From NCBI GenBank assembly GCA_900708905.1, contig CAADRB010000025.1, forward strand, positions 2,102,718-2,166,717: DNA of 64,000 nt. The letters are read 5' to 3'. The notes below the pieces were generated by a model. The model searched no databases. It saw only the letters and a list, made by a program, of their open reading frames with translations, and was not told where the DNA came from. Source of the DNA: Hymenolepis diminuta (lineage: Eukaryota > Platyhelminthes > Cestoda > Cyclophyllidea > Hymenolepididae). This document shows, piece after piece, positions 37,801 to 49,289 of this stretch; the stretch's first letter is position 1; each line of letters opens with the position of its first letter. The position numbers were made by a program, and so were the translations under genes.

Positions 37801-39772
37801 ACTGATTGAGTGTTTTAATAGACACGTGAATCGCAAATCTTCATTCATCATGCGTTTGCTCGTGGTATGATTGAAGGTCTTCGGACTAAAGATTGTACTT
37901 ATAATGCACTAATCCCTTGAATGCTATACAGCGAATCGGTAATTAATGAAAAGTCAGTTTCGAGGAATGCATTTCAAGGGAATCCCTATCCTAGGATTTA
38001 CTAGCTCACCTTCTCCAAAATAGGACAGGAAATAGTTCCTCTCTGTGTCGTTTTTCAGATAGTCAAATTTACCATCAAATAAACAGTTTGAGAGATATAC
38101 AATTCACGTATCTAGTCCTGGTCCCATTAATTCATGACCTCGAATCTGAACCAAATACGCATCAATTTTGCTAGAAAACCTTGCCACCTTTGCATCACAT
38201 TTCCGTCTGAGGTCAAAATCTAAATTAGGTCAGTCATTCCTTAATTTTTATCCTGTTTGCGATCCTCGTGATCTAGATTTATTGGGCACTTGGAAAAAGT
38301 CGACAGTGTTAACAACCAAATATAGAATCGTTTTTGTTTGTGGTTATTTAAATTCAAAAGGAATTGTATACCAAAAGTTCTGATATATATCCCAGAAAAG
38401 CATGTTTTAAAAATCAAATAAATACCACAGCATTTGCCCCCTTCATAGCCAGCTCATTTAAACAATCAGTATTTGATAAATGGTTGGGAATTTTATAGTT
38501 TATTACTCTTCCATTGCTAAAAAATTTTGATATAGGAAAAATTAATAAACATAATGACCTTAAAGGGAAAATTTCACTTTTGAAAATGAAGTATAAAGCA
38601 ATGAAATAATGCGGAATTTCGCTACACTTTTGATTTCATTTTTAAACTTAACTTTGCTCTTCGAGTTTGAAGGTTCCTCCTGAATGTTTCCCAAAGAGAT
38701 TTTTGAGCAGAATTAATCGAAATTGTTTTGATGAAAAACCAATTTTACGTTGCTGTGTTTGCTTGGACTGTTTTCAGTCGTCTCAATTGAAGAATATTTA
38801 TTACCGATATTTGTGTTCGTCGTCTTCGCGATAATTCAGTTACGCCTGATTAATACGATGCACGGCGATTCCCCTTTTTCATATTCCTTCATCTTTTTCT
38901 TCGTCTCGTTTTCATTATCGTTTTCCCCTCTCTTACTCCATCTAACTCTTCATTTTTTATTGTTGCTGTTCGACGGGCTCTACTGTGCTCACGACTGTAT
39001 CCTCTGTGATGGTCTGTTGTTAGAAGTAACCGTTAACCTAACTTATCTCCGTGAGTGAGAGCCATGACTTACCCATTGTTCATACAAGTTCATGACATTC
39101 CCTTATTTGAAATGAACATACATCCGAGTGACGCACTTTAAATTGAATGTTTTTACCCACCCGTCTTTGCCAGATAACAGTTACCTCTAATCTATCTTCA
39201 AGAAGATAGCCCACCCACAGGATGCCTATGGTATAATTCCCTATTTTTTAAAATAAATTCTTTTTTTGTTAATTATGAGAAATTGGAACGTGAAAAAGCA
39301 CGACGCTCAAGCTTCTTCCAAAACGTCTGCGACTTCTGAATCGAGCCTCCCCTTACCAAAGCGGCAGATGCCCCAGCTCCGACTTGATACATTCTAAAAT
39401 CAAACGCAGATATTTCCTCATTAACCGTTGAACAGAGTCCCGCATTTTCACGACTGACAAGTGTCGAAGACGTCCGTCCAACAAACACGGAAGACCGTCA
39501 AAGCCACTTTAACTCTTCAATCCAACCCCTCCAACCGCTCATAACATTCCCGATTGCGGATATTTCAGAATCAAACCCCACTAATCACACCCAAGCGCAC
39601 ACACGTAGACTAACCCAAATTGAACACCTACAGTAAACCAGAACTACCGTCCCACCGTATTCAGCGCATAAACGCTTTTAAGGAGAACTGCATTTGATAC
39701 TGAAATAATTACTCATAAAAATATATACACCAAATATAAATATCAAATAAGTACACAAAGAAACACCCAAGT

Positions 39773-40282
39773 CTACTTCTTGGCAGCTGGAGCCTTCTTG
39801 GGCGTTTTCTTAACCGCCGGCTTCTTGGACTTCTTGACCACAACCTTCTTAGACTTAGCGGTAGAAGTAGCCTTCTTAGGCTTGGATGGTGTTTTCTTGG
39901 CTTTCTCGCCGATCTTGGTAGTTGAAGCGGTCTTAGGTTTAGATGCTGCCTTCTTTGGTTTCTTGGTGACAGCCCTTGGCTTCTTCTCAGCCTTTTGGGA
40001 GACCTTGAAGGAACCACTAGCACCGGCACCCTTGACCCGGACAAGTTTTCCAGCAGCGGTAGCCGAAACCAGAACTCGCCGAACATTGACCTCAGCAATC
40101 TTCTCCTCAACCTTGTAATGACTCTTGATGTACTTGAGGATAGCCTGACGACTTGATCCACCCTTCTCTTTGAGAGAGGCAATAGCTTCGACGATCATCT
40201 TTGCGAACGGAGGGTGGGCGGCCGGAGCCTTCTTGGCCTTCGAGGTCTTCAGAGCAGTAGCCTTGAGCGCAGCAGCAACCAT
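39773..40282 (-). CDS. Histone H1 (linker histone)
   Basis: A 169-residue intronless protein that binds linker DNA at the nucleosome entry and exit and compacts chromatin in the nucleus. Residues 1-20 are a short Ala/Lys-rich N-tail. Residues about 21-94 are the winged-helix globular domain, starting HPPFAKMIVEAIASLKEKGG, with the typical SSRQAILKYIKSHYKV helix and the closing LVRVKGAGASGSFKV strand. Residues about 95-169 are the Lys/Ala/Pro tail with TPSKPKK and TPKK DNA-binding and phosphorylation motifs. The tail is shorter than in vertebrate H1 (usually around 210-220 residues in total). The ATG is the only sensible start: it precedes the N-tail directly and has a TATA-like element about 55 bases upstream. 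No other histone gene is nearby. No consensus histone 3' stem-loop or AATAAA was found within 120 bases of the stop, so how the 3' end forms is unclear. Confidence 0.96.
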   Translation of the reverse strand: MVAAALKATALKTSKAKKAPAAHPPFAKMIVEAIASLKEKGGSSRQAILKYIKSHYKVEEKIAEVNVRRVLVSATAAGKLVRVKGAGASGSFKVSQKAEKKPRAVTKKPKKAASKPKTASTTKIGEKAKKTPSKPKKATSTAKSKKVVVKKSKKPAVKKTPKKAPAAKK

Positions 40283-40333
40283 CGGGATTCCTAGCTATTA
40301 ACAGACGATATGATACGCGATGTAAAGTCACTA

Positions 40334-40343
40334 AAATATAAAA
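40334..40343 (-). promoter_or_regulatory. TATA-like element of the histone H1 gene
   Basis: The minus strand reads TTTTATATTT about 52-61 bases before the ATG. A CG-containing patch (CGCGCGCC, TCGCGAGGCGAG) lies just upstream at 40355-40385. The spacing implies a 5' UTR of only about 25 bases, typical of histone genes. Confidence 0.45.
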
Positions 40344-40389
40344 TTAACCAGCTGTCTCGCCTCGCGACACACTAGGCGCGCGTGTACTT

Positions 40390-43300
40390 ATGTGGACATG
40401 CACACGCGTTTATTGAATATAATAGTCGAGTAGTGTTATATAATCACCACTTGTGTACATTATAAATAATAAAATAGAAAATATATTGAAAGCATCAATT
40501 AGAGCATTAAATTATCTATCTAACGCATCCACACGTTAGACAATCGCTCCAAACCATGCATGGCAATGAAAGCATGGACCTAGAAATTGGAGGAAAGCAA
40601 ATTGATTAATAAAATTCAAATTGAAATTCCAAATTACTAGAAATTCGCAAATAAATATAACCTCTGATTTTAATAGCATAAAAGACTTATTTAAAAGGTA
40701 AATATATCACTTTTTGAATATAATGTTGAAAAATTCCTGAAAAATGGGTTTGTTCAGAGGCACTTAAGAGTGATTTTTACAACTGTTTTCTCCAATTAAA
40801 AATTTTCAGTTAAATTATACGAAATTATTTTGATTGAAACATTGTGAACGGATAGCATTTAAATGAGGATACCCTCTAGTTCCATATTTAATTAATTTAT
40901 TTTCGATATTTTACCTTCATTGTTTGTAGTTCACCAGAATCTGAAGTTAGTCTCTTCGGCTTGTCATTGGTTGGTTATGATGAAGTTTCATCAATACTGT
41001 AAATTTTCATTATTCCACAGCTTCGAAACAAAAATCAAATTTCATCACTCAAAAGTTCAATTAGAGCATATCATTTGGTGAGAACCACAGTATTTTTAGT
41101 TGAGGTATCAGTTATTGACCCGAATGAAAAATTGCATCATATAAGACCTCCGTCGTGATATCGATTTCCAGTAAAGACGACTCATCTGAAACAGTCAATG
41201 AAAATCAAGGAAAAAATGAATTTAAAACACTGAATGAGAAGAGAATAAACCTTGTTAGGTGACATTATCAACGAGTCTTGAGGATCATTTCCACCGCGCG
41301 ACATTGCTTAGTCATCAACCGTAGTAAATGCACGTGACTGTAACAAAGAGAAAGGTAGGTCAAATATTCGCGATTAATTGCCAAAAAATGCAATTTTTTC
41401 ACTGCTTTAGATCCAACCGCTCGAAATTAATCATAAATCTCCATGTACGAATAAAGAGGGCGTATATTCAGCGGTTGCAACATAAACATGGAGATAAAAA
41501 TAACGGACGTTTGTTAGAATTTCTGCCTTAGTTTGTAAATACGTTTTCTATTAATAGATGTATCTGTACAAAAAATCTGCATTTTGCGAAAAGGTCCCGA
41601 AGCAAATTTGAAGCGATTTGAATTTTTTTCACATCCAAAATAGAGTAGCAAAATGAATATAAAATGAGAGGGACCTACGATAAGAAAGGCATTCCAGTTA
41701 ACTTTTCTATTTCTAAAAATGCGTATTGAAAAAGAAAGATTACGTTTTCATAATCGATCTAAATTGCTTGTGTATTCGGAGTCGAATACAAGATTTTTAG
41801 AAGACCTTCGTCTGATAAAAGCACACTGATAAGAAAGAACGCGTTTCAAGATACGAAACATTGCATTAAGAAGGAATCTCGCATGACTAACAGTAAGAGT
41901 TGTATTATTCGAAACTCTCATAAGCACAATTTAGTGACAATTGTGACGATGGGGAACCGTTAATTTCATTTTCACTCTTTCACCAGCCTCAAAATTACGA
42001 ACCGATTTTGAATTTGATCAAATTAACCATGATGGAGCTGACAGATTTCAGAGAGAAAAAGAAAATTGCCAACGAGTCATAAGGACAAGACTATCTTAGC
42101 CCTTTACAGAAATTAGTAACAGCACTTGACTTGAATAGAGGGGGGGAGGGGGTATCCTAGACCCGCTCTTATGAGGAACTCACATGCCACCACCCCTATC
42201 GTCGACTAAAGTTAACTGGTGTGATTGGCCGCCCATGTCAGACGTTAGTTTAAAATATTTCAGTTTTTACTCAAATTCTACTTACATAAACGGAGATCTA
42301 ACTGCTAATCTTTACAATTGATTGAAACAATATTCTCGCATGGTAACACATGAAAAATGCATGAAAGTCGTTATCTTTATCCGGTTAATGGTACGTTTGT
42401 ATGCCTCTAAAGTTTTTATGTTCTTCTAAGGTCGTGGAGATGGTTTGAAATATTCGCTATAAGTCGAGTGGCACGCATAGGTATCCAGATTTTCGAAAAT
42501 GATGAATCATCGCAAAAAATCGTTAGGATTGGCAATAGGTACGCGAATTCCGACTAGTCTTCGACCTATCTCTCTAACCATCATCCCAAATTCAGGCAAG
42601 ATATACTACTCATTCCGTTTGAGCTACAAATTCTAAACCTTTGAGGCAAAAATTTGTGGAAAATGATAAATTACATTTAAGGTAATAATGACAAGACAAT
42701 TCAATGGCTCGTCTCAATTCTATTAAGAATATGGAGGATCGATCCATGCAAGAAATACATAGAAGATCGAAACATGTAGAAACTATAAGCTTAATACGTC
42801 AATAACGACGCGTGCAATGAGATCACGTTCTTCCCAAAAATGTCTAGAGCATGAGTCATCGAGTGACAAATCACTTACTCGTAAGTCAATAAAAGTAGTC
42901 TAAAATGGGAAGAAGTGTAAAAGATATTGAAATACATCTCAAATGTTGATTTTAGTAAAAAATCTTACGGATGATGCAAATCTTTTATACTCGTAGTATA
43001 GTCGTTCTGATCGGTCTAAAAGTCCCAATTCAGTAAAAATTCCCCAGTTTGATGAAATAATGGGCTGGGGGAGTGGGGAATGGCCATAATGTTCCGCTGC
43101 AAACCAGATGTCTCTCATGCTAATTCAGCCGTAGACGTAGACCAAGCGTGGGAATCCCAAACAAAACCACAAATACTAGTGAGAACAAAAGCTGTTCAAT
43201 CTTCAACGGCATTCTAACGGAGATCAGCAATCTGCCCTGAATCATGGCGAAAAAACCATTGTCAAATGATTAATTTGAAGCTCCCACGGAAAGTGTATTC

Positions 43301-43650
43301 TGATATTTAGATATCCTCTGTAATCAAGTTAAGAACGGAAAACATAGAACCGCTTTGAAAGCCCTGTTTTCTTGACTTTTGGCCTGGGAGAAAAATTATT
43401 AAAAACAAACGCATTGATCCACGTGGTTCATTAATTTTAGATCATGTGAAAAACCCCAGTCGGTGCACAAAACAACCACGTGGAGATTCGTAAAAAGCAG
43501 ATTAAGTCAATGAACCAAAATAAAATCAAATTAAAGAGGAGATTATTATCCATTTAGAAAATAAATAATGGATTGCAAAATCTTTTACTATTGGTTGTAT
43601 TTTAATAAACAAATCAAATTTTATTTATTTTTTAAGACTAACCATTTACC
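40390..43650. other. Intergenic, no supported gene
   Basis: Anonymous AT-rich DNA upstream of histone H1. G-rich tracts occur at 42138-42152 and 43063-43078. No frame exceeds 70 codons. Confidence 0.6.
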
Positions 43651-43663
43651 GAGAAAAATCTTC

Positions 43664-44342
43664 AGCATTCCGGGGTTTGGAGAAAGAGATTTGTGGAATA
43701 CGAAAATAATGGTCTTGAGAAATCGTTTTCTTATAAGAAGGACTTCTCATTCCTTCAAAGTATTCTTCCTCTTCTAAGAAAAGGCGTCACTAACAGAACC
43801 TACTGAAGAGCGAAGAGTTCAATTGGAAATTGTAACTGGGTTACGTAACTGGAAAACTAATGATCTGTTCCATCAATTATTCCAATCGCTCAACGTTTTC
43901 TACCATAGATTAGGCCGACTCCCCAATTTCTACGAGCTCTTAAGTTCAAGTTATGCTTCTTCAGTAGCTGAATTTTCTCTGAACATTGAAGATATAGAAG
44001 CATTTTAACCTAGATTAGCTTTATTGAATCTGACTTATGCTGCACAACTCATTCTGAAACTAGTTGACTGGATTCTTTTCCATTTCCGGATGAATGAGCA
44101 AGGGATCCTTGTTCAGGATTTTTTACAGTTCAGCGCGCTCTTCTACCACTTTACTTCTGGTATTTTAATGCATTTACATTTAACTAGGATGGGTTGAATG
44201 GTTCCAGGATGACGATAGTGTTTTTGATGCTTCCTCTTTCTTTTCAAAATTAGTGTCCTGTACCTTAGACTCTTTAGAATATGTCTATTTTGTAAACATA
44301 ATACTTTCCGGTTACTTATGGTCTGTTTCGGTTTTCAAGATT
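43664..44342 (+). pseudogene. Coding-like tract with in-frame stops (decayed gene or unresolved exons)
   Basis: One reading frame runs from about 43568 to 44183 with only two stops, both TAA (43775-43777 and 44006-44008), where about 14 would be expected. It has protein-like composition, for example FHQLFQSLNVFYHRLGRLP and later LILKLVDWILFHFRMNEQG. Removing a 28-base GT..AG segment (GTATTTTAATG...TTAACTAG, about 44160-44187) would continue the frame into GWVEWFQDDDSVFD and about 40 more codons to a TGA near 44342. No protein family is recognised. It may be a pseudogene, a decayed mobile element, or true exons whose short introns I cannot place. Confidence 0.25.
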
Positions 44343-44721
44343 TGAACATTTCCTCAGCAATTAAATTAGCGAGTCTTCTGAAATGCAACAGTTGACTTCT
44401 TAAGTCGTTCACGGATTCAAGGATTCAGGATTAACAAAACTTTTAAAAGCTATCTTCATCGAGCTTTTGGGTTTCCATATTTCCATTAAATCCCTTAGGG
44501 TTTAATTTTACAAATTTCTCAAAACCTGTGCTATTTGTTAAGTTGTATCTTGATGTCACTTTGACATGCCCGTATGAGACCGATTACCTTACCGATGTTT
44601 CCCACAGTTCATTTACCGATCCACTTTTCACCTCATTATTGGTACCAGAATCGACAAAGAATCACGCATTACTCTGTTTTTTTGTCCCGTTTATAAAACC
44701 CCCTTTTTCGTGGGAAAGTTA

Positions 44722-44775
44722 TCTCCTCAAGTCAAACGCAGTTCTCAAAAGTAAGGGCTTTCAGGCCTGCCACAT
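44722..44775 (+). repeat. Local duplicated segment, copy 1
   Basis: GAAAGTTATCTCCTCAAG...GCAGTTCTCAAAAGTAAGGG matches 45393-45446 at about 75% identity. Several differences fall on third codon positions of a shared open frame (ESYLLKSNAVLKSKG against ESYPFKFNTVLIRKG). Confidence 0.4.
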
Positions 44776-45392
44776 TTTACTGAAAACGGATTTTATTTTT
44801 ATCTACTTGCGTCTTTTCCTTCGTTTATAATGTCGACTTATGAATGCTTTTATAAAGGAAATCTCTTTTGTTGAACGGATATGCCATGGAGATGATCTAT
44901 CTCACAGTCAAAAGTAATTCACTGATCTCTAATGTAATTGTTATACATGGCTCAAAGTGGTTGAATTGTGTTCAGCTCCGGCGCAACCAGTTTTGTGTGA
45001 CTAATCATTTCAACCAAGAATTTTGATTCATTTCTCCCTTTACGGACATGTGAGGTCAAGAAACGGTCTGTTTTTTTTCGGCCGCTTTACGTGTGCTCCT
45101 AGCTTCACTTAGACGTGTGTAGCTTCAATTCAGATGGTATGTGCAAATTTTAATCTTTCCAAAATTTCCCTCTGATTCAATGTCTTAGTTACTATTCAAT
45201 ATTCCACTGTCAGTTAGTGAATGGCTTTAGAATGCATCCTTAGCTTACCGGAATAGCTCAATTGCTCTTATTCCTTTCTCCTGGAAATCAAAATTACTGT
45301 TATTCAAAGCTTTTAGCTCTATTATCGTTTCCCATTTGGCGAAAATTGTCCCTACTTCATTTGGTACGTACGAATTTTGAACTATTTTACAT

Positions 45393-45446
45393 TAGAAAGC
45401 TATCCCTTTAAATTTAACACAGTTCTCATAAGAAAGGGAGTTTGGG
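45393..45446 (+). repeat. Local duplicated segment, copy 2
   Basis: Partner of 44722-44775, about 670 bases downstream in the same orientation. Both lie in open frames, but neither frame has clear splice borders. Confidence 0.4.
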
Positions 45447-45599
45447 TGGTATTGCCCCATTTGAATTATCGGGTCCACATAATTTGTGTTTACTCCTTCA
45501 TCTTTCGTGTTAAATTTCGCCTATTTTTACCAGAAAACCTTATTCGACCTTGCCCAATAAAAGAAATAATTTATGATAAAAAAGGAATTCACCCTTCTC

Positions 45600-45760
45600 T
45601 AATCTGTTTATATACGTAGGAGATAAATCCAGAGTCACGGGTTCGATACTCATCGGCATACATCCAGTAATGCAGAAGGCCGGTTTCTTACCACAGTGGT
45701 TCCGGGATGCTAGCTCTTGGCCTAAGAGAAAAGTTGAGGGTTGGAAATTGAGAGCATCCA
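45600..45760 (+). repeat. tRNA-derived SINE relic, subfamily 2
   Basis: GAGTCACGGGTTCGATACTC (B-box region) followed by ATCGGCATACATCCAGTAAT matches the copy at 56965-57110 (GAGTCACGGATTCGATGTCACTCGGTGTACATCCACTGAG). The A-box side is degenerate. Confidence 0.5.
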
Positions 45761-45883
45761 ATAAATAGACTTCTTGTCCATATATTTTTTCCTAGTCTAC
45801 TGGTCTGACTAAAACGAGTTCCCTTTTTCTATTTAAATAATGATAATATTTTTGTTCAAGCCAATCGGAGGATTTTTTTCCAG

Positions 45884-46026
45884 GATATGGTCGTCTCTGG
45901 AATATAGTGAGGTAATGCTTAAACTTCAGGACCTTATCGGTTGGTACGATGTAGCACAGGTTTTAAACAGCTATGAGCTGTTGCGTTTTGACGATTCTTT
46001 TAACAACATTGTAGCTGTTAAACTGT
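45884..46026 (+). CDS. Candidate isolated exon (143 bases)
   Basis: A strong acceptor (GGATTTTTTTCCAG|GATATGG) and a consensus donor (AAACTGT|GTAAGG) enclose 47 open codons. Their composition is protein-like, including LKLQDLIGWYDVAQVLNSYE. The exon would enter in phase 2 and leave in phase 1. No family is recognised and no partner exon with compatible phase could be fixed, so the gene it might belong to is unknown. In AT-rich sequence such a combination can also arise by chance. Confidence 0.25.
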
Positions 46027-46039
46027 GTAAGGGCTAACA

Positions 46040-48930
46040 AGAGTTTTAGAGCAGAACATCAAGAGCTAATTAGACCAAAATGTATTAAACGAACCACGAT
46101 AGAGGGTTTAGAAAGGTAAGAGAGAAGTAAAGGACAAAGGAGATGAGAGAGAAGTGAAGTACCCGGCAATTAACAAGCATATGTGTGCGTGTATGGTGTA
46201 AAAAAGGTTTATATTGTCATACTGGGGAAATAGTATGAACAGGTGGAATGGTTCCTTACATCGCCACAGGGAAGCTGAACCACTTAATTAGCATATTCCA
46301 ATAGTTCACATAAACCACTTGAGGACACACGATGGTTATCCACAGGGCGTTTGAGGTTGCAGTAGGGTCAACCGCTTTAAGGTCCACTATGAGATGGAGT
46401 TAGTTAGGTCTCAGGGATTAGTGATGACATACATGAAAATTTTGCACAGGGATTCATCCTTCAGTTTGTAATGGCCTGCTGTTGGTTATCAACTTGTTTC
46501 CCCTCTCTGCTCACGTGCCTTCAGTACCTCTACCTGCTTCCCTCCAAAGCCCAAACCCATGTGATGCTATTAGTCAGTGAAGTGCATGTATTTACCCTGA
46601 GGACAACGTGCACATCTGCCAAGTGGCAGATCGAGTGGCATAGTGGTTTATTTAGGTCAACAAATGGGATTGCAGAATGCGAGTTTCTCATAAGATCTAC
46701 ATCAGGATACCTTCCCTCTACGCAAGTCAGTCATTATTAGCTCTTCTTTAATGGTATTCGAAATTGTATGTATGAACGTGAGTTATTACGCATATTTTGC
46801 ATCTGTTTATCTTCTTACTTGTTTTTTTTACTAGTTCTGAGATGGGATATTTTTTAGCTCCTTCAGAAGGTTTCAGTTGCTTGGACTTCCAGAGGAGCTC
46901 CAAAGAGTTATAGATAAATTGTTATTTGGCTTTAGTTTGAATTCTCAGCTAACTTTGAACATATATTTATAAGAATTAACCCGTTTGAGAAAACCTTAAA
47001 AATGGGGTAGATGGTAGTTATTTGACTGCAATTTAGCCTTAGAAACCTGGCCATCTAGTTAGGAGCTTATGGGTACCTGTTGAATTGTTTTAATAGGTAT
47101 TTAAGAGTGCGAATGCTATACTCGGAATTCGCAAGCTTAACAATTATTTACTCTAGCTTTTTGTTAACAAATCCAGTTTAAACTTGAAATACAAAACTAG
47201 AAAGTCTATGATGCCAATCACTCTGCTTCAGGGGGATGTTCGAGTTTGGGCACGATGACTCATTATTACGGCTTACTCTCTGTGGCTCTATCCTCGGAAC
47301 TCTGTAAATGACCTTTGAAATGTGCATGAAATTTTATTTATCAATTTTAATTTAAGGAGTAAGGCTTTTTTCCCGCTTCAGTGAACTCACTCACTGAATA
47401 GACGCGTTCTTACACGTTCTCTACTTCTTGTGCTTACGACATGGATCTCGGACTTTTATATGCTTAAGAACGCACCTTAAACCTGTTAAATTATTTGAGA
47501 ATGAAGATGATGACCATTTCAGAAGTGTGTGGTCTTGATCAGATGCAAAGATGATGAAGAATTGGCATGCGAAACTCATGACCACTAATTCTATGATGGA
47601 TTCCTAGGCGGTTTAAAATATAAAATCACTTTTCAATCACGCCGTGTATAGAGAACCTCAATAAAGCCAAACATTTGTAAACAGGCATAAATATACCACT
47701 ATCAATGTAAACATAGCAATACCAAGATCTCAAACTTGATGGGATCAGTGATTTCTATGAAACGAGAGGTCCCTATAAATAATGCTAGAACGACTGATTT
47801 CGGGTTTCTCACCAAACTGATCCCGTAAAGGGACTTCAGGGTTATAATAGTTTGGCTACTTATATCTTTTTCAGTAGCACATTTTGCAAATAAAGTCCGC
47901 ATTTTCTAAGTTTGCAATTAAGACCAAACTGATGAACCGAGAGTTTATAATCGGAGCGAAATTATCGAAAAAAGACGTTACCTTGTTGCGAAATGTAACA
48001 CAGGGAAAAATTTTTTTCTGAAATTCATTTCAGTCAATTCAAGGAGGTGAGGTTTCATAGGAAACGTGAATAGTACTTAAGCATTTGCCCATGGACTCTT
48101 AAAGTACCTGGGACTCAATTACGGATCTTTTCGTAACTGCTCAGTTGTTCACTTCTATCAGGACATGCGGCTCTGAGTTTTACAAGCCAGTTTACGGCGG
48201 TTTTTGCATCGATTTGATTGCATACTTCTACGTTCATTGGATATTCTAAACCTATTCTTAATAGTTGAAATGTCATAAGGTCATACTGCATATATGACTA
48301 ACTAGGTTTTCCTCTCGTCTGTCACCTTATATTAACTATACTCATACAAGAGACTAATATGGAACACATTTACCCAGGATTGTCAAATGCAGTGACTAAT
48401 AGAAGGACAAAGAAACTAAGTCAGAACGTAGATTTAATATGATTAGAGGTACTCAGAAATTATTCGGTAATTGATCAAATAACCAATGCATAAATGAGTC
48501 CAGAGAGTAAGTCAGCATTTGAATTGTGCATAGCACATCGCTTAACATCCCAAGTAATTCGATGGTCGCTGAAGAAGTAGCATGAAATGGATGAGGTAAA
48601 ATTACGTGAAATGAAGAATTATAAAAAAGATTTTAAGATACAAATTAATTAAAGTAGGCTTAATTAACGCAATGTTGAGTTCATCGTTGACTCACGACTA
48701 TTTTAGTGCTCCTAATACTGTTCATTTCATTAGAAAGGCTTAACACCAGCAGAGTGGGAACTAATACAGAAATCGGTCATTATACTAACTCAGTCCTTAG
48801 GTGGGGAATTTGTTGATATGAAGGTCATTGCAAAATTCGGCAAATTAATCATGTATTAAACTAGGATAATATCTCCTCTCCATATTTTTGTTTACTTCAT
48901 TTACATTTCTCCAAGGTAAGCGTCTTCCAA
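46040..48930. other. Intergenic, no supported gene
   Basis: AT-rich anonymous DNA. A possible very degenerate SINE head is near 46637-46690 (GTGGCATAGTGG followed by a poor B box). No supported coding frame. Confidence 0.55.
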
Positions 48931-48934
48931 CAAT

Positions 48935-49062
48935 CATGCTGAGTTAAGAGCTTCTCTGGTGAGTAACTCGAATTCTGTCACCTTTTACTAGCCAGACTTG
49001 ACTAATGAGGCCATCTCGCTCACTAGCGTGTGCTGATAAGCATTGATCGCGCGACGCCCGAG
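48935..49062 (-). repeat. tRNA-derived SINE relic, subfamily 1 (first of an adjacent pair)
   Basis: The plus strand has GTGAGTAACTCGAATTCTGT..., GCCAGACTTGACTAATGAGG and CTCACTAGCGTGTGCTGATA, matching the tails of 23670-23890 and 49120-49282. The head is truncated. Confidence 0.5.
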
Positions 49063-49119
49063 TTTTGAAACATTAGGGCTTTTCATTATCACCGTAAAAT
49101 TCTTCACTTTATCACTCAT

Positions 49120-49282
49120 CCTCAGGAGAGTGCCATCATGGGGTACCTACGATCGACTTCTGCCAGACTTAATCAATGTGGTTGGTCACTCCGATCACTG
49201 ATTGTGCGTTAATGAACATCAAACCCTTGACCTTGGACTTCACAAGCACGTACGTTAACCGCTGTGCCACCGGCACTCATCT
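49120..49282 (-). repeat. tRNA-derived SINE, subfamily 1, best-preserved head
   Basis: On the minus strand the unit begins near 49282 with GTGCCGGTGGCACAGCGGTT, which contains TGGCACAGCGG, an exact match to the A-box form TRGCNNAGYNGG minus its last base. About 35 bases on is GGGTTTGATGTTC at the B-box position, then the common tail. No target duplication was identified. Confidence 0.65.
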
Positions 49283-49289
49283 TCCCCTC

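Larger units (their letters stand above)
30660..39690. other. Intergenic, no supported gene
   Basis: AT-rich anonymous DNA. It includes the second gap-flanking repeat (31152-31215), a (TCA)n microsatellite (31801-31820) and, at 38750-39058, a 102-codon open frame that is mostly Leu/Phe/Ser. The underlying DNA there is T/C-rich, which by itself suppresses stop codons, so it is not called. A less AT-rich stretch lies at 39290-39660, just 3' of the histone gene, without any coding signal. Confidence 0.6.

Noticed and set aside
38750..39058. 102-codon hydrophobic open frame resembling a membrane protein
   Set aside because: The DNA is T/C-rich, which gives Leu/Phe/Ser and few stops on its own. 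No start context, splice site or domain supports it.
39780..40118. 112-codon frame on the plus strand opposite histone H1
   Set aside because: It is the antisense shadow of the Lys/Ala-rich histone tail.
42100..42240. G-rich segment resembling repeat family D
   Set aside because: Only the G tract matches; the flanking blocks that define the family are absent.
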